Of a stretch of DNA of 64,000 nt, positions 51,271 to 59,365 are shown piece by piece. Position 1 is the stretch's first letter, and each line of letters opens with the position of its first letter. This DNA is from Roseateles amylovorans (GTDB taxonomy: Bacteria > Pseudomonadota > Gammaproteobacteria > Burkholderiales > Burkholderiaceae_C): contig NZ_CP104562.2 of the NCBI RefSeq assembly GCF_025398155.2, forward strand, positions 868,001-932,000. Reading direction: 5' to 3'. Made by a program: the position numbers and the translations under genes. The notes below the pieces were generated by a model. It was given only the letters and a program-made list of their open reading frames with translations. It ran no database searches and was not told the DNA's origin.

Positions 51271-52200
51271 ATGTCCACGCCTCATGCCCTGCCGCGCCAG
51301 ACCAAGCCCGAGTTGGAGCATGCCTATTCCCGCTCGCCCGAGCTGGGCTATGAGCCACCGGAATCGGCCGGATTCATCCGTTGTCTCTCACATGGTTTCC
51401 CGACGCCGCTGGCGCGTTGGCACTATCACGATGAATACGAGCTGCATCTGATCACCGCCTCCTCCGGCAAGGTGTTCGTGGGCGACTGGATCGGGCAGTT
51501 CCAGCCCGGTCAACTGGTGCTGACGGGGCCGCGCCTGCCGCACAACTGGATCAGCATGGATGTGCCGGAGGCGGGTTATGCCGAGCGCGACCTGGTGGTG
51601 CAGTTTCCGCATGCGCCGCTGGCCAGTGCCTGCGAGGGCATTCCGGAGATGCGGGAAGTGATGCCCTTGCTTGAGCGTGCGCGTCACGGCATCGAGTTCT
51701 TCGGCATGCAGGCGCAGGCCACCGCGCACTGGCGCCGCATCAAGTCCTGCCAGGGCCTGGCGCGATTCGGCGCCTTCTGCGACTGGATGGGCGAACTGGC
51801 CCGGTCCACCGATTTCCGACTGCTGTCCAGCGCTCAACTGCAAAGTGAAGACAGCGACACCCAGCTGGCGCAGATCAATGCGATCGTCAGCCGCATTACC
51901 GAGCATCTGGCGTCGCCGCTGTCGGCTGCGGAGCTGGCGCAGGAACTCGGCATGACCGAGAGCCGCTTCTCGAGATTCTTCCGGCGTGCCACCGGCAACA
52001 CCTTCACTGATTTCGTGAACCTGGTCCGGGTCAATCGCGCCTGCCAATTGCTGCAGGACACCGAACGCTATGTCACCCTGATCGCCTACGACGTCGGCTT
52101 CAACAACATCGCCAACTTCAACCGCCGCTTTCTGGACATCAAGGGCATGACGCCCACCGAATACCGCAAGCAGGCGGCCGGCCGCTTCGGCCTCAAGTAG
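51271..52200 (+). CDS. mtlR: AraC-family regulator of the mannitol operon
   Basis: The 309-residue protein has an N-terminal cupin sensor, including WHYHDEYELHLITASSGKVFVGDWIGQFQPGQLVLTGPRLPHNW (about residues 50-93). The C-terminal double helix-turn-helix is SAAELAQELGMTESRFSRFFRRATGNTF plus VTLIAYDVGFNNIANFNRRFLDIKGMTPTEYR. The sensor sequence resembles MtlR of fluorescent pseudomonads, which activates the mannitol operon when the polyol is present. It lies between mtlD and the kinase gene on the same strand. ATG 51271 follows AGGAG. Confidence 0.87.
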   Translation: MSTPHALPRQTKPELEHAYSRSPELGYEPPESAGFIRCLSHGFPTPLARWHYHDEYELHLITASSGKVFVGDWIGQFQPGQLVLTGPRLPHNWISMDVPEAGYAERDLVVQFPHAPLASACEGIPEMREVMPLLERARHGIEFFGMQAQATAHWRRIKSCQGLARFGAFCDWMGELARSTDFRLLSSAQLQSEDSDTQLAQINAIVSRITEHLASPLSAAELAQELGMTESRFSRFFRRATGNTFTDFVNLVRVNRACQLLQDTERYVTLIAYDVGFNNIANFNRRFLDIKGMTPTEYRKQAAGRFGLK

Positions 52201-52291
52201 CGCTGCGATGGCGGCGATGGCCAGGGCCTTCTGATCACGCCCCGTCGCCTGCAGCGCCCTCGTTTCTCATTCGTCTGATCCCCTTGTCACC

Positions 52292-53338
52292 ATGACCGTC
52301 GCCGACCTCTCCGTGAATCCCGCCGCCGCACCTGCCCCTGAGATCACTGCCGCCGTCGCCGGCGAGGCGCTGATCGATCTGATCCGTCGGCCGGATGGCA
52401 GCTATTTGCCGTGCCTGGGCGGCGCGCTCTACAACCTCAGCCGGGCGCTGTCGCGCCAGGGGGTGGGCACGCAATACCTCAACCCGCTGTCGCGCGATCG
52501 ACTGGGTCGCGAGCTGCATGCGCAACTGGTGGCCGACGGGGTGCAGCTCGCGCAGCCGGAGGCGGTGCAGCAGGTCACCTCGCTGGCCGTGGTCAACCTG
52601 GATGCGAACGGCCATCCGGACTACGCCTTCTACCGCGAGGGCGTGGCGGACCGCGCGATCTCGGCGATGGGCCTGGGTCAGGCCTGCGCCGCGCTGCCTC
52701 AACTGCAACTTGTGTGCACTGGCGCGCTGGCGCTGGATGCCCGCGATACCCGCATCTACCTGCCGTGGCTGCAGGCGCAGCGGGCGGCGGGTCGCTGCGT
52801 GGTGGTGGACGCCAACCTGCGTCCGTCGGTGATGCCGGATCTGCCGGACTACCGTGTCGCGGTGCATGCCGCGCTGGCGCTGGCGCATGTGATAAAGGTC
52901 AGTGACGAGGACCTCGACCACCTGGGCGTCCCGGGCGAAGACGCCTTGGGCCGTGCGCGGCATCTGTTGGCCTCGCATCCCCAAGCGGTGCTGCTGGCGT
53001 TGACGCTGGGACCGGACGGTGCCTGGCTGCTGCACCGCAACGGCACGGCCTGCTTCGCCAAGGAGACGCGGTCCTTGACCGTCGTGGACACCGTGGGTGC
53101 GGGCGACTGTTTCCTGGCAGGCCTTCAGGCGCACCTGCTGCGTCAGGCGCAACTCGCGGGCACGGCGAGCATGGCGATGTTCCTCAACGAGCTGTCCATT
53201 CAGGATGCCGAGCAGGCGCTGCAACACGCGGTGGCCAGCGCCAGCCTGTGCGTGCAGGCCCAAGGCTGCGTGCCGCCGACGTGGCAGCAGGCTGTCGACT
53301 GGGCAGCCGCCGCACCGGCGCCGGTCGGTATTTTGTAG
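52292..53338 (+). CDS. mtlZ: PfkB-family sugar kinase (fructokinase)
   Basis: The 348-residue ribokinase/PfkB enzyme has the N-terminal AVAGEALIDLI strand, the GGALYNLSRALSRQG substrate region, VVDANLRPSVM, and the C-terminal anion hole/catalytic motif DTVGAGDCFLAG, with Asp272 as base. It is the last gene of the mannitol set and probably phosphorylates the fructose released by mtlD. The first 20 residues are a non-conserved Ala/Pro stretch. A bidirectional terminator follows at 53402. Confidence 0.87.
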   Translation: MTVADLSVNPAAAPAPEITAAVAGEALIDLIRRPDGSYLPCLGGALYNLSRALSRQGVGTQYLNPLSRDRLGRELHAQLVADGVQLAQPEAVQQVTSLAVVNLDANGHPDYAFYREGVADRAISAMGLGQACAALPQLQLVCTGALALDARDTRIYLPWLQAQRAAGRCVVVDANLRPSVMPDLPDYRVAVHAALALAHVIKVSDEDLDHLGVPGEDALGRARHLLASHPQAVLLALTLGPDGAWLLHRNGTACFAKETRSLTVVDTVGAGDCFLAGLQAHLLRQAQLAGTASMAMFLNELSIQDAEQALQHAVASASLCVQAQGCVPPTWQQAVDWAAAAPAPVGIL

Positions 53339-53401
53339 ATCTGTCGGCAGCCCGTTGGCGCCCGATCGGCTGGCGTGGATCCTCGCGATTCATTCCTCAA
53401 T

Positions 53402-53430
53402 GAAAAGACCCGGGCGTAACCGGGTCTTTC
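53402..53430. terminator. Bidirectional terminator after mtlZ
   Basis: AAAGACCCGG-GCGTAA-CCGGGTCTTT is a perfect 10-bp stem with an A-run on one side and a T-run on the other, 63 bp after the mtlZ stop. It would also stop transcription from the minus-strand Gln-rich gene. Confidence 0.82.
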
Positions 53431-53477
53431 GTGAGGGAACGGCGGAGCAGCGTCGGACGATGCTCCGGCCCTTAACT

Positions 53478-53512
53478 AGCGATCAGCGATCAGCGATCAA
53501 CGATCAGCGATC
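53478..53512. repeat. Heptamer array (AGCGATC x5, one variant)
   Basis: Three AGCGATC units, one AACGATC and one further AGCGATC lie in continuous 7-bp phase. The last unit covers the stop codon region of the Gln-rich gene (stop 53504-53506). Confidence 0.9.
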
Positions 53513-53821
53513 GCGCTGATCCTTCCCACCGTCCTGTGACGCCTCACCACGGCCCTTGCTGTTGTCCGGGCGCTGCTGGCCGCCTTGCTGCTGCTGGCCG
53601 GGAGAGTGCGATCCCTGCTGGCTTTGCTGGCCGGGCTGCCCCTGCGATCCCGAGCCTTGTTGCTGCCCGGGCGTACGCTGCGGGTTTTGCTGGTGTTGCT
53701 GGGTGGAAGGGTTCTGCTGCTGTGGCTGACCGGACTTCTGATCCTGCGATCCCACTTGGTTGCGCTGCGAACTGCTGCTGTCCGGGCGGTTGTTCCGATC
53801 CGAATTGTTCTGTTGCGACAT
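53504..53821 (-). CDS. Gln/Ser/Asn-rich disordered small protein
   Basis: The 105-residue protein starts MSQQNNSDRNNRPDSSSSQR. It consists almost wholly of Gln, Ser, Asn, Gly, Pro and charged residues, with GQQQ/QQ-type runs and a basic/acidic tail (SKGRGEASQDGGKDQRDR). There are no hydrophobic core residues, cysteines or signal peptide, so it is predicted to be intrinsically disordered. An AGGAGA site precedes the ATG and the start is supported by that. Function is unknown; comparable small hydrophilins accumulate in stationary phase or desiccation, which would match the nearby CsbD gene. Confidence 0.55.
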   Translation of the reverse strand: MSQQNNSDRNNRPDSSSSQRNQVGSQDQKSGQPQQQNPSTQQHQQNPQRTPGQQQGSGSQGQPGQQSQQGSHSPGQQQQGGQQRPDNSKGRGEASQDGGKDQRDR

Positions 53822-53913
53822 GGTGGTCTCCTGAGTTGATATCGGCAGGACTGCCGACCTTGGAGATGCGGCAACGCGTGTTCCAGCGTGGGAGACAGGG
53901 TTAAGCATGGACC

Positions 53914-54333
53914 TCAGACATGACGGATCCACTGGGACAGCAACACCCTCAGTGACGCCGCGTGCGCCTCGATCTCCGACACACTGGCGTACTCGATCAT
54001 GGCGCGGTCCTTGGCCAGCCACTTCAGCACATGGTCCGGATCCTGGATGTCGACAGCCGTCGAAGCTTCTCGCACCTTGGCGCCGAGATGAAGAATCAGC
54101 CCCACGCGGTCCTTGGCGCGCAGGTGCAGGGTGGCGAAGTACTCCGTCGTTCGAAAGCTCGGGGCATTCCATTTCACCCCTTCCTCGATCGACGGATCGG
54201 CGCCCAGGATCACCGCTCTCAGTGCCTGCACTTCAGGCTTGCAGGCGTGCGTCAAATCCGCCATGAACGCGTCGACGGCGTGGCTGGAGTCTGCGGCAGA
54301 GCGATGCCTGGACGGGGCAGGGAGGTTGCGCAT
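53914..54333 (-). CDS. DUF1801 (YdhG-like) protein
   Basis: The 139-residue protein has HAVDAFMADLTHACKPEVQALRAVILGADPSIEEGVKWNAPSFRT and then YFATLHLRAKDRVGLILHLGAK. This is the pattern of the DUF1801/YdhG family (SRPBCC-like iron-chaperone or frataxin-like fold in some annotations). The exact role is unproven. The start at 54333 gives MRNLPAPSRHRS; an upstream Met is possible but adds an Arg-rich non-conserved extension. It is a single gene on the minus strand. Confidence 0.72.
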   Translation of the reverse strand: MRNLPAPSRHRSAADSSHAVDAFMADLTHACKPEVQALRAVILGADPSIEEGVKWNAPSFRTTEYFATLHLRAKDRVGLILHLGAKVREASTAVDIQDPDHVLKWLAKDRAMIEYASVSEIEAHAASLRVLLSQWIRHV

Positions 54334-54475
54334 GGCGTGCCAATCATGGAAAAAACGAGGCGGCGTTTTTCGAAGCGTGCGGGCTTGCGCATCCCGGTGC
54401 GGCGCGCATCCTGGAAGGCAATGCAAGGCGCCGAACCCGTGACGTGGCCCCGGCGCGTCGAGACCTGCGTACGGT

Positions 54476-54844
54476 TCAGGCCTTCACCTCAAGCACCTGC
54501 TCAAAGCCGCCGAAGATCATGCGTTTGCCGTCGAAGGGGATGGGCGGGTTCTCCGGGTTGTTCGGGTCCATGCGGGGGTCTTCCGCCATCTTCTTCATGC
54601 CGGCATCGCGTGTGGCCTTGTCGGGCCATTCGACCCATGCGAAGGCCACGGTCTCGTCGGCGGTGGCCTGGACCGCGCGGCGGAAGTCGGTGACTTTGCC
54701 GTCCGGCACGTCATTGCCCCAGCTCTCGATCACGCGCAGGGCGCCCAGTTCGATGAATAGATGGTCGAAATGACTCGCGTGTTCAATGAACTTCTGCTTG
54801 TTGGCGGTCGGCACCGCCATCACGAAACCATCGATGTAGGACAT
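54476..54844 (-). CDS. DUF1428 family protein
   Basis: The 122-residue protein has MSYIDGFVMAVPTANKQKFIEHA, ALRVIESWGNDVPDGKVTDFRRAVQA, VAFAWVEWPDKATRDAGMKKMAEDPRM and IPFDGKRMIFGGFEQVLE. This is diagnostic of DUF1428, a dimeric alpha/beta-barrel (ferredoxin-like) family of unknown function. The length and both termini match the family. It is monocistronic and divergent from the GST gene. Confidence 0.85.
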   Translation of the reverse strand: MSYIDGFVMAVPTANKQKFIEHASHFDHLFIELGALRVIESWGNDVPDGKVTDFRRAVQATADETVAFAWVEWPDKATRDAGMKKMAEDPRMDPNNPENPPIPFDGKRMIFGGFEQVLEVKA

Positions 54845-55095
54845 GTCTTCTCTCCTGTGGGGTTGACCATTCGGCGGACGATCAGAACGACCTGCCGTTT
54901 TCCTCGACGAGCGACGGGGGACGAAATCGACAGCACCTGGCGAAGGGCATCACATTCTTTGTGTGACAACGGATTCCCAATGATCCTGCACACTCTGCCC
55001 AGGAATGAAGGCGCAAAAGGATGCTGCAAAGCGTATTGGATTCTGCGCGCGCATCGACGCACCGACGATACGCCCAAGATGCACTGGAGACGCCC

Positions 55096-55785
55096 ATGCC
55101 CCCCTTGACCCTGCACTATCACCCGCTCTCGTCCTACTGCCACAAGGTCCTCATCGCTTTGGACGAACTGGGCGTCTCGGTCGCGCTGCAGCGGCTCAAC
55201 CTGGGCGATCCCACCGAACGTGCGGCCTATCAAACCCTGTGGCCCATGGGCAAGATGCCGTTGCTGATCGACCAGGGGCGGCCCATCCCGGAGAGCAGCA
55301 TCATCATCGAGCATCTGCAGCGTCACCATGCGGCCCCGGGCCGCACGCTCATTCCGGACGATGTCGACCCAGCGCTCACCGTGCGCCTGTGGGACCGGTT
55401 CTTCGACCAGTATGTGATGACGCCGATGCAGGCCTGCACCTCCGATCTGCTGCGCAGCGAGACCGAGCGCGACCCCCTCACCGTGGCGCGCGCCAAGCAA
55501 ACGCTGGCCGCAGCCTACCCGGTGATCGAGCAGCAGCTGGAAGGGAAGACCTGGATCGCCGGAGACACCTTCACCATGGCCGACTGCGCCGCAGCGCCCT
55601 CGCTGTTCTATGCGGTGACCTATCTGCCGATTCCCGCATCGGCACCGAGGCTGTCGGCCTATTTCGAACGCTTGATGGCTAGACCGTCGATCGCCGCCAC
55701 TGTCGATCAGGCGCGTCCGTTCTTCCAGTTCTATCCCGGGCGCGCCGGTCTGGCACCTCGGTTCCTTGAAAGCAACGTGGACTGA
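55096..55785 (+). CDS. Glutathione S-transferase family protein
   Basis: The 229-residue protein has an N-terminal thioredoxin fold with YHPLSSYCHKVLIALDELG (residues 8-26; Ser/Cys candidates for thiol activation) and the conserved cis-proline/glutathione site MGKMPLLIDQGRPIPESSIIIEHL. A helical C-terminal domain includes WIAGDTFTMADCAAAPSLFY. It probably conjugates or reduces electrophiles with glutathione in the cytoplasm. Met at 55096 begins at the first beta strand; the open frame upstream is not GST-like. A bidirectional terminator follows at 55834. Confidence 0.87.
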   Translation: MPPLTLHYHPLSSYCHKVLIALDELGVSVALQRLNLGDPTERAAYQTLWPMGKMPLLIDQGRPIPESSIIIEHLQRHHAAPGRTLIPDDVDPALTVRLWDRFFDQYVMTPMQACTSDLLRSETERDPLTVARAKQTLAAAYPVIEQQLEGKTWIAGDTFTMADCAAAPSLFYAVTYLPIPASAPRLSAYFERLMARPSIAATVDQARPFFQFYPGRAGLAPRFLESNVD

Positions 55786-55833
55786 TCCTCGACCGTGGAT
55801 CGCCGCGCCTTCAACGCCTTGCGCACGGCCATG

Positions 55834-55861
55834 AAAAAAGCGCGGCAGTGCCGCGCTTTTC
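55834..55861. terminator. Bidirectional terminator between GST and CsbD genes
   Basis: AAAAGCGCGGC-AGT-GCCGCGCTTTT is a perfect 11-bp stem with A and T runs. It serves the plus-strand GST gene and the minus-strand csbD gene. Confidence 0.85.
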
Positions 55862-55876
55862 GAAGGCTGAGGCCGA

Positions 55877-56059
55877 TCAGTACTTGCCGGCGTCCTTGAC
55901 GGCTTCCTTCACGTCGCCGACCGACTTCTGGGTCTTGCCCTCGACCTGCTTGGCCAGGCCCTTGGCCTGCTGTTCCTTGCTGCCGACGAGTTCGCCCGTC
56001 TTCTGTTGCACCTTGCCAGCGGCGTCCTTGACAGCGCCCTTCACTTGGTCCTTGTTCAT
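55877..56059 (-). CDS. CsbD-family stress protein
   Basis: The 60-residue hydrophilic protein reads MNKDQVKGAVKDAAGKVQQKTGELVGSKEQQAKGL onwards. The DQVKGA-x-K-x-x-x-G-K-x-Q-x-x-x-G motif is the CsbD signature. Homologues are induced by general stress or stationary phase; the molecular role is unknown. It is complete at the family's usual size and ends at a strong terminator. Confidence 0.92.
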   Translation of the reverse strand: MNKDQVKGAVKDAAGKVQQKTGELVGSKEQQAKGLAKQVEGKTQKSVGDVKEAVKDAGKY

Positions 56060-56336
56060 GACATCTCTCCGGGTTGGTTATTGCGCCTCTCAACGGTGAG
56101 CAGCGCATGAACGAAGAGTAGGCCGCCCGCCGGACCGGCGGTGCAGGTCAGGGGCCCGTTGTGCTGTCGGTCTTCGCCTACGTCGGTTTTACCGATGTGC
56201 CATGACGGTCAAGCACAGGCCAACGTGGCAGGGACGGTCGCTACAGGCGGCGCATCGCCGTCATGGGCAACACGGCGGTCAGAAAGCGGCGCGGTCCTAC
56301 ACCGTACGCCGCCCGCGGGTTCTACCCTTGCGGCCC

Positions 56337-56897
56337 ATGAATGCACCCATCTCCCGAACCAAGCCGCCGCCCGAGGATGACTCCGGCGATGCCGCTCCCT
56401 TTCTGTTGCGCGGCTTTGCCGTGGTGCACGGCGTGCTCGCCGCGTTGTTCGCCTGTCTGGCCTTGCTGCTGGTGGCGATCTCCGCGCGAGAGGCCTGGGA
56501 GGTCCTGAACATGGACCTCGGCCCCAAGGCGGCTCAATTGGTCATCGAAGCCGTCGGCGTGCTGGCGGCCGCAGTGGTGGCGCTGCAGATTGCGCAGACC
56601 ATCACCGAGGAAGAAGTCATCCGCAGCGCCCACATCAGCGCCCCGACGCGAGTGCGACGCTTCCTGTCGCGCTTCATGGTGGTGGTGGTCGTGGCCCTGG
56701 CGATCGAGGCGCTGGTCGCCACCTTCCGCGCCGCTCACGAAGACTCGACCGAGCTGCTGCATGCCGCGGCCATGGTGCTCGCCGTGGGCGTGTTGCTCGC
56801 CGGCTGGGGCGTGTTCATCCGCATGAACCGCTATGCCGAGGAGCTGGAACCCGAGGCCATGCGCGAAGCCCAGGAAGAGGACGAGAAGCTGAAGTGA
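56337..56897 (+). CDS. Hypothetical membrane protein with four predicted helices
   Basis: The 186-residue protein has hydrophobic segments near residues 26-50 (GVLAALFACLALLLVAISA), 68-86 (VIEAVGVLAAAVVALQIAQ), 112-132 (FMVVVVVALAIEALVATF) and 144-164 (AAAMVLAVGVLLAGWGVFI). A charged cytoplasmic loop lies between TM2 and TM3 (ITEEEVIRSAHISAPTRVRRFLSR). An acidic C-tail (EEDEKLK) ends it. This resembles general proteobacterial 'GNAT/ABC-neighbour' small membrane proteins, but I cannot name the family or its role. A longer upstream frame is basic and not membrane-like. Confidence 0.6.
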   Translation: MNAPISRTKPPPEDDSGDAAPFLLRGFAVVHGVLAALFACLALLLVAISAREAWEVLNMDLGPKAAQLVIEAVGVLAAAVVALQIAQTITEEEVIRSAHISAPTRVRRFLSRFMVVVVVALAIEALVATFRAAHEDSTELLHAAAMVLAVGVLLAGWGVFIRMNRYAEELEPEAMREAQEEDEKLK

Positions 56898-57018
56898 GCC
56901 AGCGCGGCGCCATCACGACGCCAGCGCGACCGCCACAGGCGGCGCGACGCCGAGGACGGGCAACGATTTCGTGTGCTGCATGGCCATGCCATCGTGGCCA
57001 TCGGACATCGGTTTGTCC

Positions 57019-57723
57019 TCAGGTCTTCAAGCCAGGCGCCATCGGCAGCAGCAGGTGGGCCATGGCTTCGGCGCGTGCCGGCAGGCGGCTCATGAAGCCG
57101 GCAAACCCGTCGGGTGCCCGGCCGACGCGGCGCGGGCTGGTGGTCACCCGCACGGTGTTGGTTCTGGCGATCGTGGCGCCGACCGCTTCCAGCTGGCCGA
57201 CCAGCGCCACATCCTCCCGATGCCGGATCGGCGGGAAGCCGCCCGCCCGCAGATAGGCGGTGGCCGAGACGCCCAGATTGGCGCCGTGGATGTGCGGATG
57301 GTCTTCCGCATCCACATAGTGCGCTTCATAGGCCAGCCGCTCTTCCGTCGAGAAGTCGCTCCAGTCCTCCACCTGCACCACGCCGCACACCGCTTCTGAC
57401 TGCAACGCCAGTTGATGCGCGAGCCAGCCCGGATCCACGATGGAGTCGGCATCGGTGAACGCCAGCCAGCGCGCCCCCCGTGCGATCAAGACCATGGCGC
57501 CTTCGGCCCGGGCCGCGCCCACATTGCGATGGCCCACCACGAGTCCGTGCACGCCCAGGGCCCGCACCACCTCGCCGGTCCCGTCGTCACAGGCATCGAG
57601 CACCACCAGGATCTCGACCGTCTCACCGAACAGACCGGGATGGGCCGCCGCTGTCTTCAGGGCCAGCAGGCAGCGCGCGATCAGCGCTTCCTCGTTGTGG
57701 GCGGGCACGACGACGCCGATCAT
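57019..57723 (-). CDS. Family 2 glycosyltransferase
   Basis: The 234-residue GT-A-fold transferase has IGVVVPAHNEEALIARCLLAL (residues 2-22), ILVVLDACDDGTGEV, the metal-binding FTDADSIVDPGWL, and the acceptor-side VCGVVQVEDWSDFS and HIHGANLGVSATAYLRAGGF. It has no membrane segment, so it probably acts on a soluble or membrane-surface acceptor at the cytoplasmic face. It is the last gene of the ACAD/PIG-L/methyltransferase/GT2 set and overlaps the methyltransferase stop by 4 bp. Confidence 0.87.
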   Translation of the reverse strand: MIGVVVPAHNEEALIARCLLALKTAAAHPGLFGETVEILVVLDACDDGTGEVVRALGVHGLVVGHRNVGAARAEGAMVLIARGARWLAFTDADSIVDPGWLAHQLALQSEAVCGVVQVEDWSDFSTEERLAYEAHYVDAEDHPHIHGANLGVSATAYLRAGGFPPIRHREDVALVGQLEAVGATIARTNTVRVTTSPRRVGRAPDGFAGFMSRLPARAEAMAHLLLPMAPGLKT

Positions 57724-58454
57724 GATGGCAGGCCCTCGCGTTGCGACACCGGGCGGGCATCGTCGCTCCAGACCTCGATCAGGAAGTCGGCTTCCTCATG
57801 CCGTGACAGCCGGGTCAGGCCGTGTTGGCGGGTGAATCCGTCCTGCATCAGCCGATGGACCTCGTCACCGAGCCGCCGATAGTCGCCCTCGGCATGGCGC
57901 CAGTGGCACGCCAGGATGGTGCCGCCCGGCATCAGGGACCGCGCGCTGCGATCGATCACGCCAGCCAGCGCGTCTGATTCGAGGTAGTAGCCGAATTCGC
58001 TCAGCACGATCAGGTCGAACCGCTCGTTCGGCCAGTGCGCGGGCATGGTGGCGCGCTCGACCTGCACGTTCACGCAGTCCGCCAGCCGCTCCCGAGCGAT
58101 CGCCACCGCCGCCGCACTGCCGTCGGTGGACAGCAGCCGGTCGCAGCGCCCGGCCAGGGCGGCGCTGAGCTCGCCAATGGCGCATGCGGGCTCGAACGCC
58201 TGTGCGTAACGAGCCATCGGCAGGCAGGCGAGCGTCAGCGCGCGCTTGCGGCGTTCATACCAGCGGGTGCGATAGCGCCAAGGGTCGCCCTCGGCGCTGA
58301 ACAGCGTCTCGAAGTGCTGAGCCAGTTGGGCTGCCGCCGAGGCGTCCGACTCGCTGGCCGTCGTGGCGCTGGTGGGCGTGGCCTCGGCATCGACATCGAC
58401 ATCCAGATCGACAGTGGCGTCGACAGGGGCCCGAGGCCTGGATGCGGCGCTCAT
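57720..58454 (-). CDS. SAM-dependent methyltransferase (NodS-like)
   Basis: The 244-residue protein has a low-complexity acidic N-terminus (about residues 10-45), then HFETLFSAEGDPWRYRTRWYERRKRALTLACL. This is the start of the NodS-type methyltransferase domain, followed by EPACAIGELSAALAGRCDRLLSTDGSAAAVAIARERL (SAM loop; the usual D/E-x-G is modified) and RFDLIVLSEFGYYL. NodS proteins N-methylate chitooligosaccharide amines, so a substrate created by the PIG-L deacetylase next door is plausible. ATGA overlap with the PIG-L stop suggests coupling. Confidence 0.83.
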   Translation of the reverse strand: MSAASRPRAPVDATVDLDVDVDAEATPTSATTASESDASAAAQLAQHFETLFSAEGDPWRYRTRWYERRKRALTLACLPMARYAQAFEPACAIGELSAALAGRCDRLLSTDGSAAAVAIARERLADCVNVQVERATMPAHWPNERFDLIVLSEFGYYLESDALAGVIDRSARSLMPGGTILACHWRHAEGDYRRLGDEVHRLMQDGFTRQHGLTRLSRHEEADFLIEVWSDDARPVSQREGLPS

Positions 58455-59365
58455 GAGTCGGCCTCCGGCGAGAAGACGAATTCGAACGGACGCATCAGAC
58501 GCTCCACCGTGGTCGTGGTGAGCACGGGCGGACGCCCGCCGTCTGCCACCAACTGGCTGCGATGCGCCGCGATCGCGGCGCGCTTGCATCGCAGGGCCGG
58601 TTCATCCAGTGGCAGCCGGCGCAGGCGGTGCCAAGGGACGCGCGTGTCATCGGGCTGGGCCCAATGCCAGGTCCATACCGGGACTTCCACCAGACGGGCA
58701 CCGGTCAATCCTGCCGCTCGGGCACAGGCCCGGCCGGTGGCCTCATGGTCCGGATGGCCGTCCGATCGCCAAGTGGTGAACAGCACATCGCCCGGTTGCA
58801 GCAGGCTGAGCAGATAGATGACCAGGTCGTCCTCGTTCGCCGTCACGGCGCCGTCGGGCAGTCCGGCGGTAAAGACAGGCACCTCCAGTCCCAGTTGCCG
58901 CAGGCCGTTCGCACGCTCGGCACGTCGCTGCACCGCGAGGCGTTCCGCCGTCCAGTGGCGCGAACCCGGATGGCTGGCCTCGCCATCGGTCACACCGACC
59001 ATCAGCACCTGCGGGGCGTCCTCTGCCCAGACGTCGGACCGCGCCAACTGCCGGGCCGAGAGCATCGACAGCAAGCCGCCGCAGGCCAGCACCTCATCGT
59101 CCGGATGCGGGGCCACCACCACCGCACGCCGACCGTCCGGAACCAGTTGGTCCAGCGCGATCAGCGGGACCGTGGCCAGTGGCGCCCACGCTTGCCAGAT
59201 GCGCTCGGACGTGCCGTCGCCGTGGATCAGGGGCTCGTCCCACGCGTCGGCGGCGGCCAGGGCGAGCGGGTCGACCGAAGGCCGGGGCGTGAACGGCGGC
59301 GCGCGCAGCGGTTCAGGGGCGGCACGGGGGGCGCGCGGCGGTGGATGAAGCATCACAGGGTCCAT
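58451..59365 (-). CDS. PIG-L (LmbE-like) deacetylase
   Basis: The 304-residue zinc-dependent N-deacetylase has the motif V-V-A-P-H-P-D-D-E-V-L-A-C-G-G with His87, Asp89, Asp90 and Glu91, a DGEASHPGS segment, and the second metal motif W-R-S-D-G-H-P-D-H-E-A-T-G. Family members remove acetyl groups from GlcNAc-linked lipids or pseudosaccharides (PIG-L, MshB, BshB). The first 40 residues are Pro-rich. The gene overlaps the acyl-CoA dehydrogenase-like gene by 13 bp and the methyltransferase by 4 bp. Confidence 0.89.
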   Translation of the reverse strand: MDPVMLHPPPRAPRAAPEPLRAPPFTPRPSVDPLALAAADAWDEPLIHGDGTSERIWQAWAPLATVPLIALDQLVPDGRRAVVVAPHPDDEVLACGGLLSMLSARQLARSDVWAEDAPQVLMVGVTDGEASHPGSRHWTAERLAVQRRAERANGLRQLGLEVPVFTAGLPDGAVTANEDDLVIYLLSLLQPGDVLFTTWRSDGHPDHEATGRACARAAGLTGARLVEVPVWTWHWAQPDDTRVPWHRLRRLPLDEPALRCKRAAIAAHRSQLVADGGRPPVLTTTTVERLMRPFEFVFSPEADS

